Positions 42,718 to 51,974 are shown, numbered from the stretch's first letter. The stretch: 64,000 bases of DNA from JBGTSJ01 sp041940305 (GCA_041940305.1 JBGTSJ010000005.1:269974-333973), one strand, 5' to 3'. Notes: generated by a model from the letters alone, not told the origin. A program made the numbers and translations.

Positions 42718-44220
42718 TCACTGCACCGCGACGTCCTGCTCGTAATGTTGGCGGAGTTCGCCGATCAGTGTGGCGGCCTCATTGCGGAGGACGGGGTCGG
42801 GGGCGATGTTCTTGACGCGGACCAGCGCCGGCTCGGCGAGACGGCCCAGTGCGACCAATTCCTCGAATGCCGCCAGGCGCCGGGCTCCGGCAGGGGCCGC
42901 GCCATCCGCTCCACCGTCCTCGGCTCGACCTGCGGCGCTGCGGTGGACGATCTCCTGAATGCGGGTCTCATCCTCGGGGGACATGATCTCCATCCGGCCG
43001 ACGAGGACGCGGACGACCTCGTCCGGTTGAGGCGAGACTTCGAGCGGGAGGAGTTCGTCGGTGATCCGCTGCGGCACCATGTAGAGCAGGCGCGTCCCTT
43101 CTTCGGTGAACCAGGAGTTTCGCCAGGAGTTGACCATCGCCTCGGCCTCCTTCTGATACAGGCCTTCCCGCACGAGGGCCGCAGTCACCGAATTTGCGAG
43201 AGCGTCGATGTCGGTCGGGGCGGTGCTTTCCGTCAGGGAGAGCGCGGCGTTGGCTTTGATGCCGCTGTAGACGTTGAAGTGAATGGCGCCGTTGCGGACC
43301 GTCACCAGGAAGAGTGAGCGAACGGCGTCCTCGCCGGAGTTGGTAAGTTGGAAGGCGCCTTCGCCGTGTGCGGTGAGCGTGAGAGGCATCCTGAAGTTGC
43401 CGAGGCCGCGGTAGAACAGGAACCGCTCGAAGTAGTCTCCCTTGGAGACCCAGGGGTGGTCCTGCTGGTATTCGATGTTGACGAGAGCGGCATCGACGTC
43501 GCGGGCGTACGCGTAATGGGGGTCGGTTGCTTCGGGGACGATCTTGTCGGCGAGGAAGCGGCCCATAGACTTCGCCAGGTTCTCGTCCTGCACCTGCGGG
43601 GACAGGCTGTCGATGGGGATCAGGTGGACGGTCCCCCAGTCGAGCGAGGAGTTCTCGAGCGACAGGGGCTGTGTCTGATCGCCGCTGAGGAGGGAGTCCC
43701 AGGTCAGGTTCTCGGACGATTGTGCGGCTTTGAGCGACTGCTCGCGTCCCTGCAGTGCGGCGGCGGTGGCTTCAGCGGAATAGCGGCGGAGGTCGGAGGG
43801 AGTCATGGATTGGACCGGGGGGAAGAACTCGGTCAGCAGGCCCTGGGGGAAGGAGACTCGCACCTGCACGTCCCGTTCGACAGGGGTGTAGAAATAGGTG
43901 ACGGGGGTCTCCATCCGCTGGAAGGCCCACAGCCGTGACTTGCTGAGGTTCCACTGCTGGAGCTGCTTCCAGGAATTCATGACGAAGGGGGGGAGGTCGT
44001 TGTGGACCAGGGGACGGAACTCGACCTGTACGCCGTCGGAGCCTGAAAAGCTGGTGAAGGTGCCCCATTCGTGCACAATGAGGGGGGCGTCTTCGGCCTG
44101 TTCGGCGGGGCCTCCGATGACTATGGCGGCGGCGGTCGTGGCGGGATGGGGGCGGGCGGACGCGGCGAGGATGCCGGCTCCGAGGACCGGAACGCAGATG
44201 AACAGAGCGAATCGACGCAT
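42718..44220 (-). CDS. Secreted protein of the HEWGTFTSF type, function unknown
   Basis: A 500-residue protein with a signal peptide (FALFICVPVLGAGILAASA). Near the start of the mature part is LIVHEWGTFTSFSGSDGVQV, a motif I know from planctomycete secreted proteins of unknown role. Then come TYFYTPVERDVQVRVSFPQG, FLFYRGLGNFRMPL and, toward the C-terminus, ITDELLPLEVSPQPDEVVRV and a helical HEAT-like tail (AAFEELVALGRLAEPALVRV). It diverges from the sigma-factor gene across ~250 bp. Confidence 0.75.
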   Translation of the reverse strand: MRRFALFICVPVLGAGILAASARPHPATTAAAIVIGGPAEQAEDAPLIVHEWGTFTSFSGSDGVQVEFRPLVHNDLPPFVMNSWKQLQQWNLSKSRLWAFQRMETPVTYFYTPVERDVQVRVSFPQGLLTEFFPPVQSMTPSDLRRYSAEATAAALQGREQSLKAAQSSENLTWDSLLSGDQTQPLSLENSSLDWGTVHLIPIDSLSPQVQDENLAKSMGRFLADKIVPEATDPHYAYARDVDAALVNIEYQQDHPWVSKGDYFERFLFYRGLGNFRMPLTLTAHGEGAFQLTNSGEDAVRSLFLVTVRNGAIHFNVYSGIKANAALSLTESTAPTDIDALANSVTAALVREGLYQKEAEAMVNSWRNSWFTEEGTRLLYMVPQRITDELLPLEVSPQPDEVVRVLVGRMEIMSPEDETRIQEIVHRSAAGRAEDGGADGAAPAGARRLAAFEELVALGRLAEPALVRVKNIAPDPVLRNEAATLIGELRQHYEQDVAVQ

Positions 44221-44471
44221 GGCAGACTCCTGTCTGTGGAGAGAATTGAGCCGGTCCCGCAGACGGCGAATGATGTGAGCGGCTGCGACGGACTCCTACG
44301 ATCCAACCTGATGTCGCGGCAGCGGACGGGCGCGACTGGCACGTTTTGGCCATTTCGCCACAATTGAGCGGAATTCGGCAGTCGCAGGGATCGGCTGCCA
44401 CGACAACAGGGTGTGGTCCGGCGGAACAGCCCCTGGACCGGTTTCGCCACGGCGTTACGAATGCCAGTCAC

Positions 44472-45026
44472 ATGACGGACGGCGACCTGGTGCGTCGCGC
44501 GCGGGAGGGACACGCTTCCGCGTTCGAACAGCTTGCGCGGCGCTGGTCGGCGCGCGTGCTGGCGGTTTGCCATGCGCGGGTGTCACGGCGGGATATCGCC
44601 GAAGACCTGGCGCAGGAGGCGCTGCTGCGGGCGTTTGAGAAGCTCTCAACGCTGCGCACGCCGGAGCAGTTCGGGGCGTGGCTGCGGGGAATCGCCGTGC
44701 ATGTGTGCCAGGATTACGGGCGGACGCCGCGGCGGCGGGACGTGAACCTGTCCGCCCTGGGAACGAACGGACATACGGCGGACTTTCCCGCCACTCAGCC
44801 GGCCGTCGACGAGCCGCTGGAGGCCGATGATGATGCGGACCAGCTCCAGGCGCAGATTCACCAGCTGCCTGAGGAGCTGCGCGAGGTGCTGCTGCTGCGT
44901 TACTACGACGATCTGACATACGACCAGCTCGCCGACGTGCTGGGAGTTTCGCGGGCGACGGTGAACTCCCGGCTGGCGGCTGCCCGAGACCTGCTGAAAC
45001 GCCGTCTGGCTCCGGCCATGAGGTGA
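44472..45026 (+). CDS. ECF-type RNA polymerase sigma factor
   Basis: A 184-residue sigma-70 family protein. Region 2 is DIAEDLAQEALLRAFEKLST with the following TPEQFGAWLRGIAVHVCQDY. A linker is followed by region 4: LPEELREVLLLRYYDDLTYD, QLADVLGVSRATVNSRLAAA (helix-turn-helix). Start: the frame is open from 44346, but MTDGDLVRRAREGHASAFEQ at 44472 is the normal ECF N-terminus. The neighbour starting 4 bp after the stop is a zinc-finger anti-sigma candidate, so the pair is a regulatory unit. Confidence 0.93.
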   Translation: MTDGDLVRRAREGHASAFEQLARRWSARVLAVCHARVSRRDIAEDLAQEALLRAFEKLSTLRTPEQFGAWLRGIAVHVCQDYGRTPRRRDVNLSALGTNGHTADFPATQPAVDEPLEADDDADQLQAQIHQLPEELREVLLLRYYDDLTYDQLADVLGVSRATVNSRLAAARDLLKRRLAPAMR

Positions 45027-45030
45027 GGTG

Positions 45031-46428
45031 ATGGACTGTCGAGAAGCACAGACCCGGTTTTCGACCCTGCTCGACGGTGAGCTGGCGGATGCCGAACGGA
45101 CCGCCATCGAGGCGCACATCGCCGGCTGCGACGACTGCAGCGAAGTGTGGCAGTCGCTGCAGTCGCTGGATGCGCGGATTCGGACGGTGGCTGAGCCGAT
45201 GGGAGACCGGGCTGCGGCCGTTGCGGCCGCGGTGGCGACCCGGTTGCCGCGGAGTCAGCCGCCGCGAACGCCCGCGCGTCAATTTCCACGGACCATGGCG
45301 ATCGCCGCGGGGGCGATGGCGTTCGGCTTTCTGGTGGCGGTGGCACTGTGGAGCCTGCAGATCCTTCCGCCGCGCGGGGAGCGGCCGGACGACAACCGGC
45401 TGGCTACGACCGATCCGGAGCCGACGCTTCCGAGCGCTGCGGCGGTGATTCGGGCGGCGACGGGGCCGGTAGAGTACGCAGGGAGCACGACTCCCGCGGT
45501 GTGGACGCCGGTGCCGCAGCCGGACGGTTTCCGATGCGAGCCGGGAGTCAAGGTGCGGACTCCGGGGGAGGTGGTGTGCGAACTCGAAACGACGAGTGGT
45601 GCGACCGTGCGCATGAACGTGGAGACCGAGGTCTGCTTTCAGTCTGCCGAAGACCTGCAGCTGGCACAGGGGGAGATCTGGTGCCGCACGCCGAACGCTG
45701 CCGCGCTGAAAGTGACGGCGGTGGAACCGGGCGGGCCGTCGAAGGACCCGTTTTCAATGACGTGCGGGCCGACGGGTCCGGCGATCTGCGTGTTCACCTG
45801 CCCGACGGACTCGCATCCACGGATCACGGCCGCCTCCGGGCAGGTGGAACTGGTGGCGAGCGGTCAGACGGAACGGCTGGCGGAAGGAGCGACGGTCGAG
45901 CTGCGCAACGGGACGGTCGCGCAGGTTTCAGTGTTTCCCGATGCCGCGCTGTCGGATCGCTGGATGCATCCCCTGCTGGTCCGCAAGGGGCCGGGAGACG
46001 CGGAGCTTTCGGAGCGTGTCAATGAGCTGCTGGCGCGGGTTGGGCGAGCGAAGGTGTCGTTGCTGTATGAGCGGGACCTGCGCAGCCTGGGAGAATACGG
46101 TGCGCTGCCGCTGCTGCGCTTCGTGCAGTCCGGCGACTCGGCCGACGATCCGGAGAAGCGTCACGTGGCGGCGAACATACTGTCGGACGTGGCGCCGTCC
46201 TGGATGGTGCCGGATCTGATCGCTCTGCTCGAGGATGCCGATCCGTTCGTGCGCGTTGAGGCAGCGGGTGCGCTGGCGCGACTGACGGGGGAGACTCAGG
46301 GGGTCACACCCGAGTCATGGGCCGATCCGGGCGCCGATCACGAGCAGGCAGTCGCGCTGTGGCGCGAGTGGTGGGCTTTAGAGCGGAGCGCCTGGCCGGC
46401 GCGGCCGGCAGGGATCAATGCGGCGTGA
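45031..46428 (+). CDS. Putative anti-sigma factor with zinc finger, FecR-like and HEAT regions
   Basis: A 465-residue single-pass membrane protein. The N-terminal ~45 residues (MDCREAQTRFSTLLDGELAD...) end in HIAGCDDC, the HxxxCxxC zinc site of ZAS anti-sigma factors. A TM follows (~92-112, MAIAAGAMAFGFLVAVALW). The outer part has a FecR-like beta region (~145-310; KVRTPGEVVCELETTSGATV) and ends in HEAT-like repeats (~350-440; LIALLEDADPFVRVEAAGAL). It should hold the upstream sigma factor at the membrane and release it on an envelope signal. AGGTGAGGTG precedes the ATG at 45031. Confidence 0.8.
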   Translation: MDCREAQTRFSTLLDGELADAERTAIEAHIAGCDDCSEVWQSLQSLDARIRTVAEPMGDRAAAVAAAVATRLPRSQPPRTPARQFPRTMAIAAGAMAFGFLVAVALWSLQILPPRGERPDDNRLATTDPEPTLPSAAAVIRAATGPVEYAGSTTPAVWTPVPQPDGFRCEPGVKVRTPGEVVCELETTSGATVRMNVETEVCFQSAEDLQLAQGEIWCRTPNAAALKVTAVEPGGPSKDPFSMTCGPTGPAICVFTCPTDSHPRITAASGQVELVASGQTERLAEGATVELRNGTVAQVSVFPDAALSDRWMHPLLVRKGPGDAELSERVNELLARVGRAKVSLLYERDLRSLGEYGALPLLRFVQSGDSADDPEKRHVAANILSDVAPSWMVPDLIALLEDADPFVRVEAAGALARLTGETQGVTPESWADPGADHEQAVALWREWWALERSAWPARPAGINAA

Positions 46429-46502
46429 GGGGGCCAGCTCGCAAGCTCACCAGGTGCGCGAACCGAATGCGTGCGGCAACGCTCCCCTCAGGGGGATTCG
46501 CC

Positions 46503-46511
46503 TGCTAGACT
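46503..46511 (+). promoter_or_regulatory. Candidate extended -10 element of tRNA-Arg
   Basis: TGCTAGACT: an extended -10 (TGn) plus TAGACT, 15 bases between the hexamer and the first base of the tRNA. No convincing -35 lies upstream. Same motif type as before tRNA-Lys. Confidence 0.4.
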
Positions 46512-46526
46512 GCCGAGCACGCATTT

Positions 46527-46600
<74 letters not shown>

Positions 46601-46643
46601 GTCAGAGCTGTTTCCGACGAGCAGGTCCGGCAGTTCCGCGTGC

Positions 46644-47711
46644 TCAGCGGGGGGACTCGTGGTGTTCGGTCAGCGCGTCGGCCGTTGCCGGGGATTCGTC
46701 GGAATCGGATTCGATCGTGGCCATCAGTCCGAGCGCGGCCCAGCAGGCGCCCCAGTAGTTCGCGGTTTCGACCGGGCGGTCCTTTGCCTTGGCTTTGGTG
46801 CCCGGCACCTTCCAGCTTCCGTCCTCCTCCTGGGTTCGAGCCAGAAACTGAATCGCCTGCTGAATGGCGGGCGTGGACGTGTCGCATCCGGCCGACCGCA
46901 GAGCGTACAGAGCCATCCCCGTTCCGAGTGCGTCGCTCGGATCCTCAATCAGCCAGCCCCAGCCGCCGTCGGCATGCTGGAACGATTGCAGCTGGTCGAC
47001 CCAGCCGGCGGCGTCGGCCCCGTCCTGGAGGGCCAGCAGGATGCGGAGGACCCACCACTCGGTGCTCACGCCCGGTTCGGCGGCCTCGATCGCCGCAATC
47101 GCTTTCGACCGGGCTTCCCCCGCCGCCGCATCCTGGGGCGCGGTCCCCAGTCCCAGAGCATTCCACATTGTGGAGACGATGGCCGTCTCCTGCTCGGGAC
47201 GCTTTTGAAACGGAAGCTGCCCTCCGGCGGCCCATGTGCCGTCTTCGGATTGCGATGAGATGACGATCTCGAGCAGGCGCGCGCTCTCGTCCTCAAGCTC
47301 CGCACTGTGCGGCTCGCCGCGTTCGGACCAGAGAACGTGACTCACGGCCTCCACATTTCTTGAACCCGCCGGCTGCCCGTCCTCTTCACGAGGGGCCAGC
47401 AGATCGCTGCGATTCCACTGTTGCCATTCCCGCAGCCGCTCCGCATTGACATCGAATTCGAGCCGGAGGGCATTCGCGAGAGACCAGGTCATGACGGTGG
47501 TCCGATGGCAGGACGAGCACTCCTTTTCCTCGATCCACCACACACCCCGGTCCACGATGTAGGGGAGAGCCCGTTGAACCACTGTTTTTACGTCCGACGC
47601 CGCGTCCACTTCCGGCTCGGCGGCAGAGACATTCGCCGGGAGACACAGGGGCAGGCACAGAAGTAATGCGCCCCCGATTCCGCACGTCCGACGTTGAGAT
47701 CCGGTCAGCAT
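46644..47711 (-). CDS. Secreted squalene-cyclase-fold protein with a CxxCH motif
   Basis: A 355-residue protein with signal peptide GGALLLCLPLCLPANVSA. Near the mature N-terminus is WWIEEKECSSCHRTTVMTWS with CSSCH at 65-69, a possible c-type haem site. Alpha/alpha-barrel repeats follow: SSQSEDGTWAAGGQLPF, SFQHADGGWGWLIEDPSDAL, LARTQEEDGSWKVPGTK, as in the squalene-oxidase/prenyltransferase repeat family. No DxDD cyclase motif is seen. Start 47711 or 47747. It is convergent with tRNA-Arg. Confidence 0.75.
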   Translation of the reverse strand: MLTGSQRRTCGIGGALLLCLPLCLPANVSAAEPEVDAASDVKTVVQRALPYIVDRGVWWIEEKECSSCHRTTVMTWSLANALRLEFDVNAERLREWQQWNRSDLLAPREEDGQPAGSRNVEAVSHVLWSERGEPHSAELEDESARLLEIVISSQSEDGTWAAGGQLPFQKRPEQETAIVSTMWNALGLGTAPQDAAAGEARSKAIAAIEAAEPGVSTEWWVLRILLALQDGADAAGWVDQLQSFQHADGGWGWLIEDPSDALGTGMALYALRSAGCDTSTPAIQQAIQFLARTQEEDGSWKVPGTKAKAKDRPVETANYWGACWAALGLMATIESDSDESPATADALTEHHESPR

Positions 47712-47895
47712 TGGGTCGCTCACTGCCTGAAAGTCGGGCTCTGCCATATCGTACCGTTTTTATACCGCCGCCAGCCGCCGTACTTCGCCTTCCAGATCGG
47801 GCTGCAAGCCTTGGCTGCGTTCCCGTCGGTCGGGCCTCGACCTAGGATACCAGACTGACGGACCCCCGGCTGTCCCCGCTCTTCGAATCCAGACT

Positions 47896-48822
47896 GTGCC
47901 AGAACCACGCATTGTTTCTCTGATTGCCAGTGCGACGGAGATCGTCGCCGCCCTCGGTTTCGTCAACCAGCTGGTGGGGCGGTCGCATGAGTGCGACTAT
48001 CCGCCGAGTGTTGAGCGGCTGCCGGCCTGCTCGGAGCCGAAGATCGATGTGAAGGGCAGCAGCCGGGAGATTGACGACCGGGTGAAGGACGTGCTGCGGC
48101 AGGCGGTGTCGGTGTATCGCGTGCATGCGGACGTCCTCGATTCGCTGCGGCCGACGCATGTGATCACGCAGACGCAGTGCGAAGTGTGCGCGGTGAGTCT
48201 GAAGGACGTTGAGGCGGCGGTGTGCGAGCTGGTTTCGAGCCAGCCGCAAATTGTGTCGCTGGAGCCGATGTGCCTCGCCGATGTGTGGACCGACATTCAG
48301 CGCGTCGCGAACGCGCTGGACGCCGAGGAGCGCGGGCGGACGCTGGCGGCGTCGCTGCAGGAGCGGCTGGAGTCGCTGCGGCGCGCGACGCGCGGATTGG
48401 CGGAGACGCCGACGATTGCCTGCATTGAGTGGATCGAGCCGCTGATGTGCGCGGGGAACTGGGTGCCGGAACTGGTGGAGATTGCGGGAGGGCGGGACGT
48501 GCTGGGGACGGCGGGGGCGCATTCGCCCTACATGACGTGGGACGACCTGATCGCAGCTGATCCGGATGTGATTGCGGTGATGCCGTGCGGGTTTGACATG
48601 GATCGGGCGCGGTCGGAGATGCCGGTGCTGACTGCGGATCCGCGGTGGCCTTCACTGCGGGCGGTGCAGAGCGGGCGGGTGTTCATCACCGACGGCAACC
48701 AGTACTTCAACCGGCCGGGACCGCGGCTGGTGGAGTCGGCCGAGATCCTGGCGGAACTGCTGCATCCCGGCCGGTTCGACTTCGGGCATCAGGGCCGGGG
48801 CTGGACGCTTCTTTCGGGCTGA
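47896..48822 (+). CDS. BtuF-like cobalamin-binding protein
   Basis: A 308-residue class III periplasmic-binding fold: RIVSLIASATEIVAALGFVN, GRSHECDYPP, ITQTQCEVCAVS, SLEPMCLADVWTD, IACIEWIEPLMCAGNWVPEL, DPDVIAVMPCGFDMDRA. This is the family annotated as cobalamin-binding/BtuF-like. A signal peptide is absent; the GTG at 47896 leads straight into the domain, so this version is probably cytoplasmic. No BtuC/BtuD permease genes are adjacent. Binding or sensing of a corrinoid is inferred from the family. Confidence 0.8.
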   Translation: MPEPRIVSLIASATEIVAALGFVNQLVGRSHECDYPPSVERLPACSEPKIDVKGSSREIDDRVKDVLRQAVSVYRVHADVLDSLRPTHVITQTQCEVCAVSLKDVEAAVCELVSSQPQIVSLEPMCLADVWTDIQRVANALDAEERGRTLAASLQERLESLRRATRGLAETPTIACIEWIEPLMCAGNWVPELVEIAGGRDVLGTAGAHSPYMTWDDLIAADPDVIAVMPCGFDMDRARSEMPVLTADPRWPSLRAVQSGRVFITDGNQYFNRPGPRLVESAEILAELLHPGRFDFGHQGRGWTLLSG

Positions 48823-48864
48823 AGCGATGCCGACGGACCTGGTGCGGTTAGGAAGCGCGGAGGG

Positions 48865-50349
48865 TCAGGAGTCGATGGGCGTGGCGCCGGCGACGGCGGG
48901 CTGCGACGTATCGGGGATCGTTCGCTCGATCACGGCGGCGCCACAGGCGTCGCCGAACACATTGACCATCGTGCGGAAGCGGTCAAGGAGCCAGTCCACC
49001 GAGAGGATGATCGAGATGTACTCGATCGGGAGATTGACGGCGGAGAGCACGATGACCATCGTCACCAGTCCGGCTTCGGGGATGCCGGCTGCGCCGATGG
49101 CGGCGAGCGTGGCAGTGACGGCGACGATGATCTGCTCGGTGAGGCCCAGGTCTCGCCCGGCAACCTGGGCGATGAAGATGCAGGCGACCGCTTCGTAGAG
49201 CGCGGTGCCGTCCATGTTGATCGTGGCACCAAGCGGGACGACGAGGTCGGTGGATTTGCGCGAGACGCCCGCGCGATCGACGGCGCATTCGATCGTCACC
49301 GGGAGCGTGGCGGACGAACTGGACGTAGAGAACGCGGTGAGCAGGGCCTGCGACATCTGGCCGATGAAGCGGTACGGATTGCGCTTCGTGCAGATCCAGA
49401 CGATGACGGGCAGCGTGATGAAGCCGTGGATCGACAGGCCGATCAGGACGCTGGCGGAGTACCAGCCGGTTTTCTGCAGTTCGGCGAGGAACTCGCCGCG
49501 GGCGTTGGCCTGGCCGAACCGGGCCGCAACGAGGCAGAAGATGCCCAGCGGGGCAAACCGCATGATGAACAGGATCAGAGCCATCAGGGCTTCGTTGGCC
49601 TGTTCGACGAAGCGGATGATGGTTTCGACACGGGGGCGGATCGTCGTCAGCAGTGCGGCGAAGACGATGGAGAACGCGATGAGCGGGAGCAGGTCCATGT
49701 TCACGGCGGACCGGAAGAGGTTGTCCGTGAACAGCATCAGGACCAGGTTTTCGAGGATTCGCCAGACGTCGCGGTGCTTCTGCTCGATATAGCCGGTGTC
49801 GCCGAGGGCCTTGGCGACGTCGTCGTCGGATGCGCCGATTTCGGCCGCCAGGTGGGTGTAGAGTTCCTGCTTGGTGGAGGCGGCATCGGCGATTTGGGCG
49901 ACGCCGCCGATACCGGGGTCGATGATGTTGACCACGACGAGGCCGACGACGACCGCGAGGACGGTGGTGGAGAGGTAGAAGACGAGGGTGAGGAGGCCGG
50001 GTCGACCCAGCTGGCGGACGTCTCCCATGCCGAGGATGCCCGTCATCACCGACGCGACGACCAGCGGGACGACGACCATCTTGAGGAGGCGGAGAAAGAT
50101 CTCGCCGCCGAGACGCAGGGGAGTGAGGACGTATCCGGCGCGATGCGCCGCGACGGCTGAGCGGGCGGCTTCGATGTCGCCGTCGGCGAGGAGTCGGGCG
50201 ACATCGTCGTAGCGGGTGGCGGCGTCGGCGATGTCGTCCTGCGAGATGCCGATGCGGGAGAGAGTCGGCAGGACCAGCGCGAACACGATGGCCGCGACGA
50301 TCGCAATGACGATCCAGAGCGTGAGGCGGGAGCGTTTGTGCTCCGTCAT
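48865..50349 (-). CDS. Dicarboxylate/amino-acid:cation symporter (DAACS family)
   Basis: A 494-residue membrane transporter of the SDF/GltP fold. The HP1 serine-rich motif is AFSTSSSSATLPVTIECAVD, TM7 is LGATINMDGTALYEAVACIF, and HP2/TM8 is ATLAAIGAAGIPEAGLVTMV. Two stretches (~30-65 and ~155-205) are longer than in GltP and probably extend the TM1-TM2 region and the loop before TM5. It couples Na+ or H+ entry to uptake of glutamate, aspartate or C4-dicarboxylates. It lies downstream of the L7/L12-like gene on the same strand. Confidence 0.93.
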   Translation of the reverse strand: MTEHKRSRLTLWIVIAIVAAIVFALVLPTLSRIGISQDDIADAATRYDDVARLLADGDIEAARSAVAAHRAGYVLTPLRLGGEIFLRLLKMVVVPLVVASVMTGILGMGDVRQLGRPGLLTLVFYLSTTVLAVVVGLVVVNIIDPGIGGVAQIADAASTKQELYTHLAAEIGASDDDVAKALGDTGYIEQKHRDVWRILENLVLMLFTDNLFRSAVNMDLLPLIAFSIVFAALLTTIRPRVETIIRFVEQANEALMALILFIMRFAPLGIFCLVAARFGQANARGEFLAELQKTGWYSASVLIGLSIHGFITLPVIVWICTKRNPYRFIGQMSQALLTAFSTSSSSATLPVTIECAVDRAGVSRKSTDLVVPLGATINMDGTALYEAVACIFIAQVAGRDLGLTEQIIVAVTATLAAIGAAGIPEAGLVTMVIVLSAVNLPIEYISIILSVDWLLDRFRTMVNVFGDACGAAVIERTIPDTSQPAVAGATPIDS

Positions 50350-50382
50350 GGGCCGTCTATCTGTTGTCTGGTCTGAAGCGAT

Positions 50383-50628
50383 CTATTTTTGCACATCGTC
50401 GATTTCGCTCCAGAGTTCGCACAACGCGCCAAGAGCCGTGGCAGCCGCAACGACGTGTTGAGCGGACTGTGCCGAGGGGAAGTGAACAATCACGCTCTCG
50501 CCGCGGAGCATTCGATCGACACAACGCTTGGATTCCGCCAGGCCGAGCCTGGTTTCGCGGTGCAAAAGTTTGTCCATCTCGACTTTGTTCAAGCCAGGGT
50601 TCCATCCATAGAATCGAGCCTGCAACAT
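50383..50628 (-). CDS. Small protein resembling the ribosomal L7/L12 C-terminal domain
   Basis: An 81-residue protein. The stretch KVEMDKLLHRETRLGLAESK, then CVDRMLRGESVIVHFPSAQS and HVVAAATALGALCELW, follows the alpha-helix pattern of the L7/L12 C-terminal domain (I..vRe.tGLgLkeAK.lVe...). It is far shorter than L7/L12, with no N-terminal dimerisation domain. The gene is 31 bp after a Gfo/Idh gene and 33 bp before the symporter gene on the same strand. Function unknown; the similarity is my reading. Confidence 0.5.
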   Translation of the reverse strand: MLQARFYGWNPGLNKVEMDKLLHRETRLGLAESKRCVDRMLRGESVIVHFPSAQSAQHVVAAATALGALCELWSEIDDVQK

Positions 50629-50659
50629 CGAGCAACCCCTGATATCCGCAGCAACAGAA

Positions 50660-51859
50660 CTATCGCCGCGCGGCGGGGTGCTTGAGCGGCAGCCAGGCGC
50701 CGTTCTCCTTGCTGGAGTTGACGCACTGCTGGATGAAGAACATCCCTTCGACGCCGTCGTAGACGTTGGGGTAGACGGTGTCCTTTGTCTCGAACTTTTC
50801 GCCGGCAGCCCGCTTGGCCATCGCGTCGTAAGCGGCGCGGTAGATGTTGCCGAAGGCTTCGAGGTAGCCCTCGGGATGACCCGCCGGGATGCGGACTGAC
50901 GCGGAGTGCAGCGGCGTCGCGAACGGGGCGCCGCCGTCGCGGAAGTAGATCTGGTGAGGCTTGCCGTTCTGGCGGAACGTCATGGTGTTGGGCGTCTCCT
51001 GCCGCCACTGCAGGGCCCCCTTCGTGCCGTCGATCTCGATGAACAGGTCGTTCTCGCGGCCATGGGAGATCTGGCTGGCGGTGACGGTGCACAGGCCGCC
51101 GTTCTCCATCCGGACGACGGCGTGGCCGTAGTCGTCCAGCTGGCGGCCCTTCTCGAAGATCGAGAGCTGCGCCGACACCTTGTCCGGGAGCAGGCCCGTC
51201 ATGTAGCGGGCGAGATTGTAGGCGTGGGTGCCGATGTCGCCGAAGCAGCCGGCGGCCCCGGATTTCGACGGATCGGTGCGCCATGCGGACTGCTTCTGGC
51301 CGGAGTTCTCCAGCCGCGTGCGGAGCCAGCCCTGGATGTAGCAGGAGCGGATCGCCTGGATCTCGCCGAGTTCGCCGGCGAGGATCATCTCGCGGGCCTG
51401 CCGCACCAGCGGGTTGCCGGTGTAGTTGTGCGTGACGGCGAAGACGACGCCGGACTTTTCGACGACCTTGAGCAGGTCCTCGGCCTGGGCGAGGTCGAAC
51501 GTCATGGGCTTGTCGCACATGACGTTGAAGCCCGCTTCGACGGCGGCTTTGGCGATCTCGAAGTGCGTGTGGTTCGGCGTGGCGACGCTCAGGAAGTCGA
51601 TCCGCCGGTCCTCGGGAAGCGCCTGCTCCTTCTCGATGAGTTCCTTGTAGGACCCGTAGGCGCGATCGTCCTTGATGTCGTACGACGGGGCCGACGCTTT
51701 GGCCTTCTTCGGATCGGACGAGAGGGCACCGGCGACGAGTTCGGCCCGGTTGTCCATGACCGCGGCGGTGGCGTGCACGCGGCCGATGAAAGCTCCCTGT
51801 CCACCGCCGACGAGGGCCATGCGCAGCTTGCGATTGAGTGATCCGTTCGTGGTGTCCAT
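50660..51859 (-). CDS. Gfo/Idh/MocA family oxidoreductase
   Basis: A 399-residue NAD(P)-dependent oxidoreductase. The Rossmann start is RMALVGGGQGAFIGRVHATA, then VATPNHTHFEIAKAAVEAGF and VMCDKPMTFDLAQAE (the conserved catalytic Lys of the family). The C-terminal domain includes AAGCFGDIGTHAYNLARYMT. The family oxidises or isomerises sugars, inositols or related polyols; the substrate is unknown. GGGAG upstream supports the ATG at 51859. It heads a possible minus-strand operon with the L7/L12-like protein and the symporter. Confidence 0.92.
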   Translation of the reverse strand: MDTTNGSLNRKLRMALVGGGQGAFIGRVHATAAVMDNRAELVAGALSSDPKKAKASAPSYDIKDDRAYGSYKELIEKEQALPEDRRIDFLSVATPNHTHFEIAKAAVEAGFNVMCDKPMTFDLAQAEDLLKVVEKSGVVFAVTHNYTGNPLVRQAREMILAGELGEIQAIRSCYIQGWLRTRLENSGQKQSAWRTDPSKSGAAGCFGDIGTHAYNLARYMTGLLPDKVSAQLSIFEKGRQLDDYGHAVVRMENGGLCTVTASQISHGRENDLFIEIDGTKGALQWRQETPNTMTFRQNGKPHQIYFRDGGAPFATPLHSASVRIPAGHPEGYLEAFGNIYRAAYDAMAKRAAGEKFETKDTVYPNVYDGVEGMFFIQQCVNSSKENGAWLPLKHPAARR

Positions 51860-51974
51860 CGAGTGCTCCCGGCCGTGTTTTGGCGCGTTTTCGTCGGGGA
51901 AAGTGCCGTCAGAATACTGTGGGCCACTGGTGAATACAACCGGCGCGCAGCCTCTGTGCGGTGCCGAACGGGGC

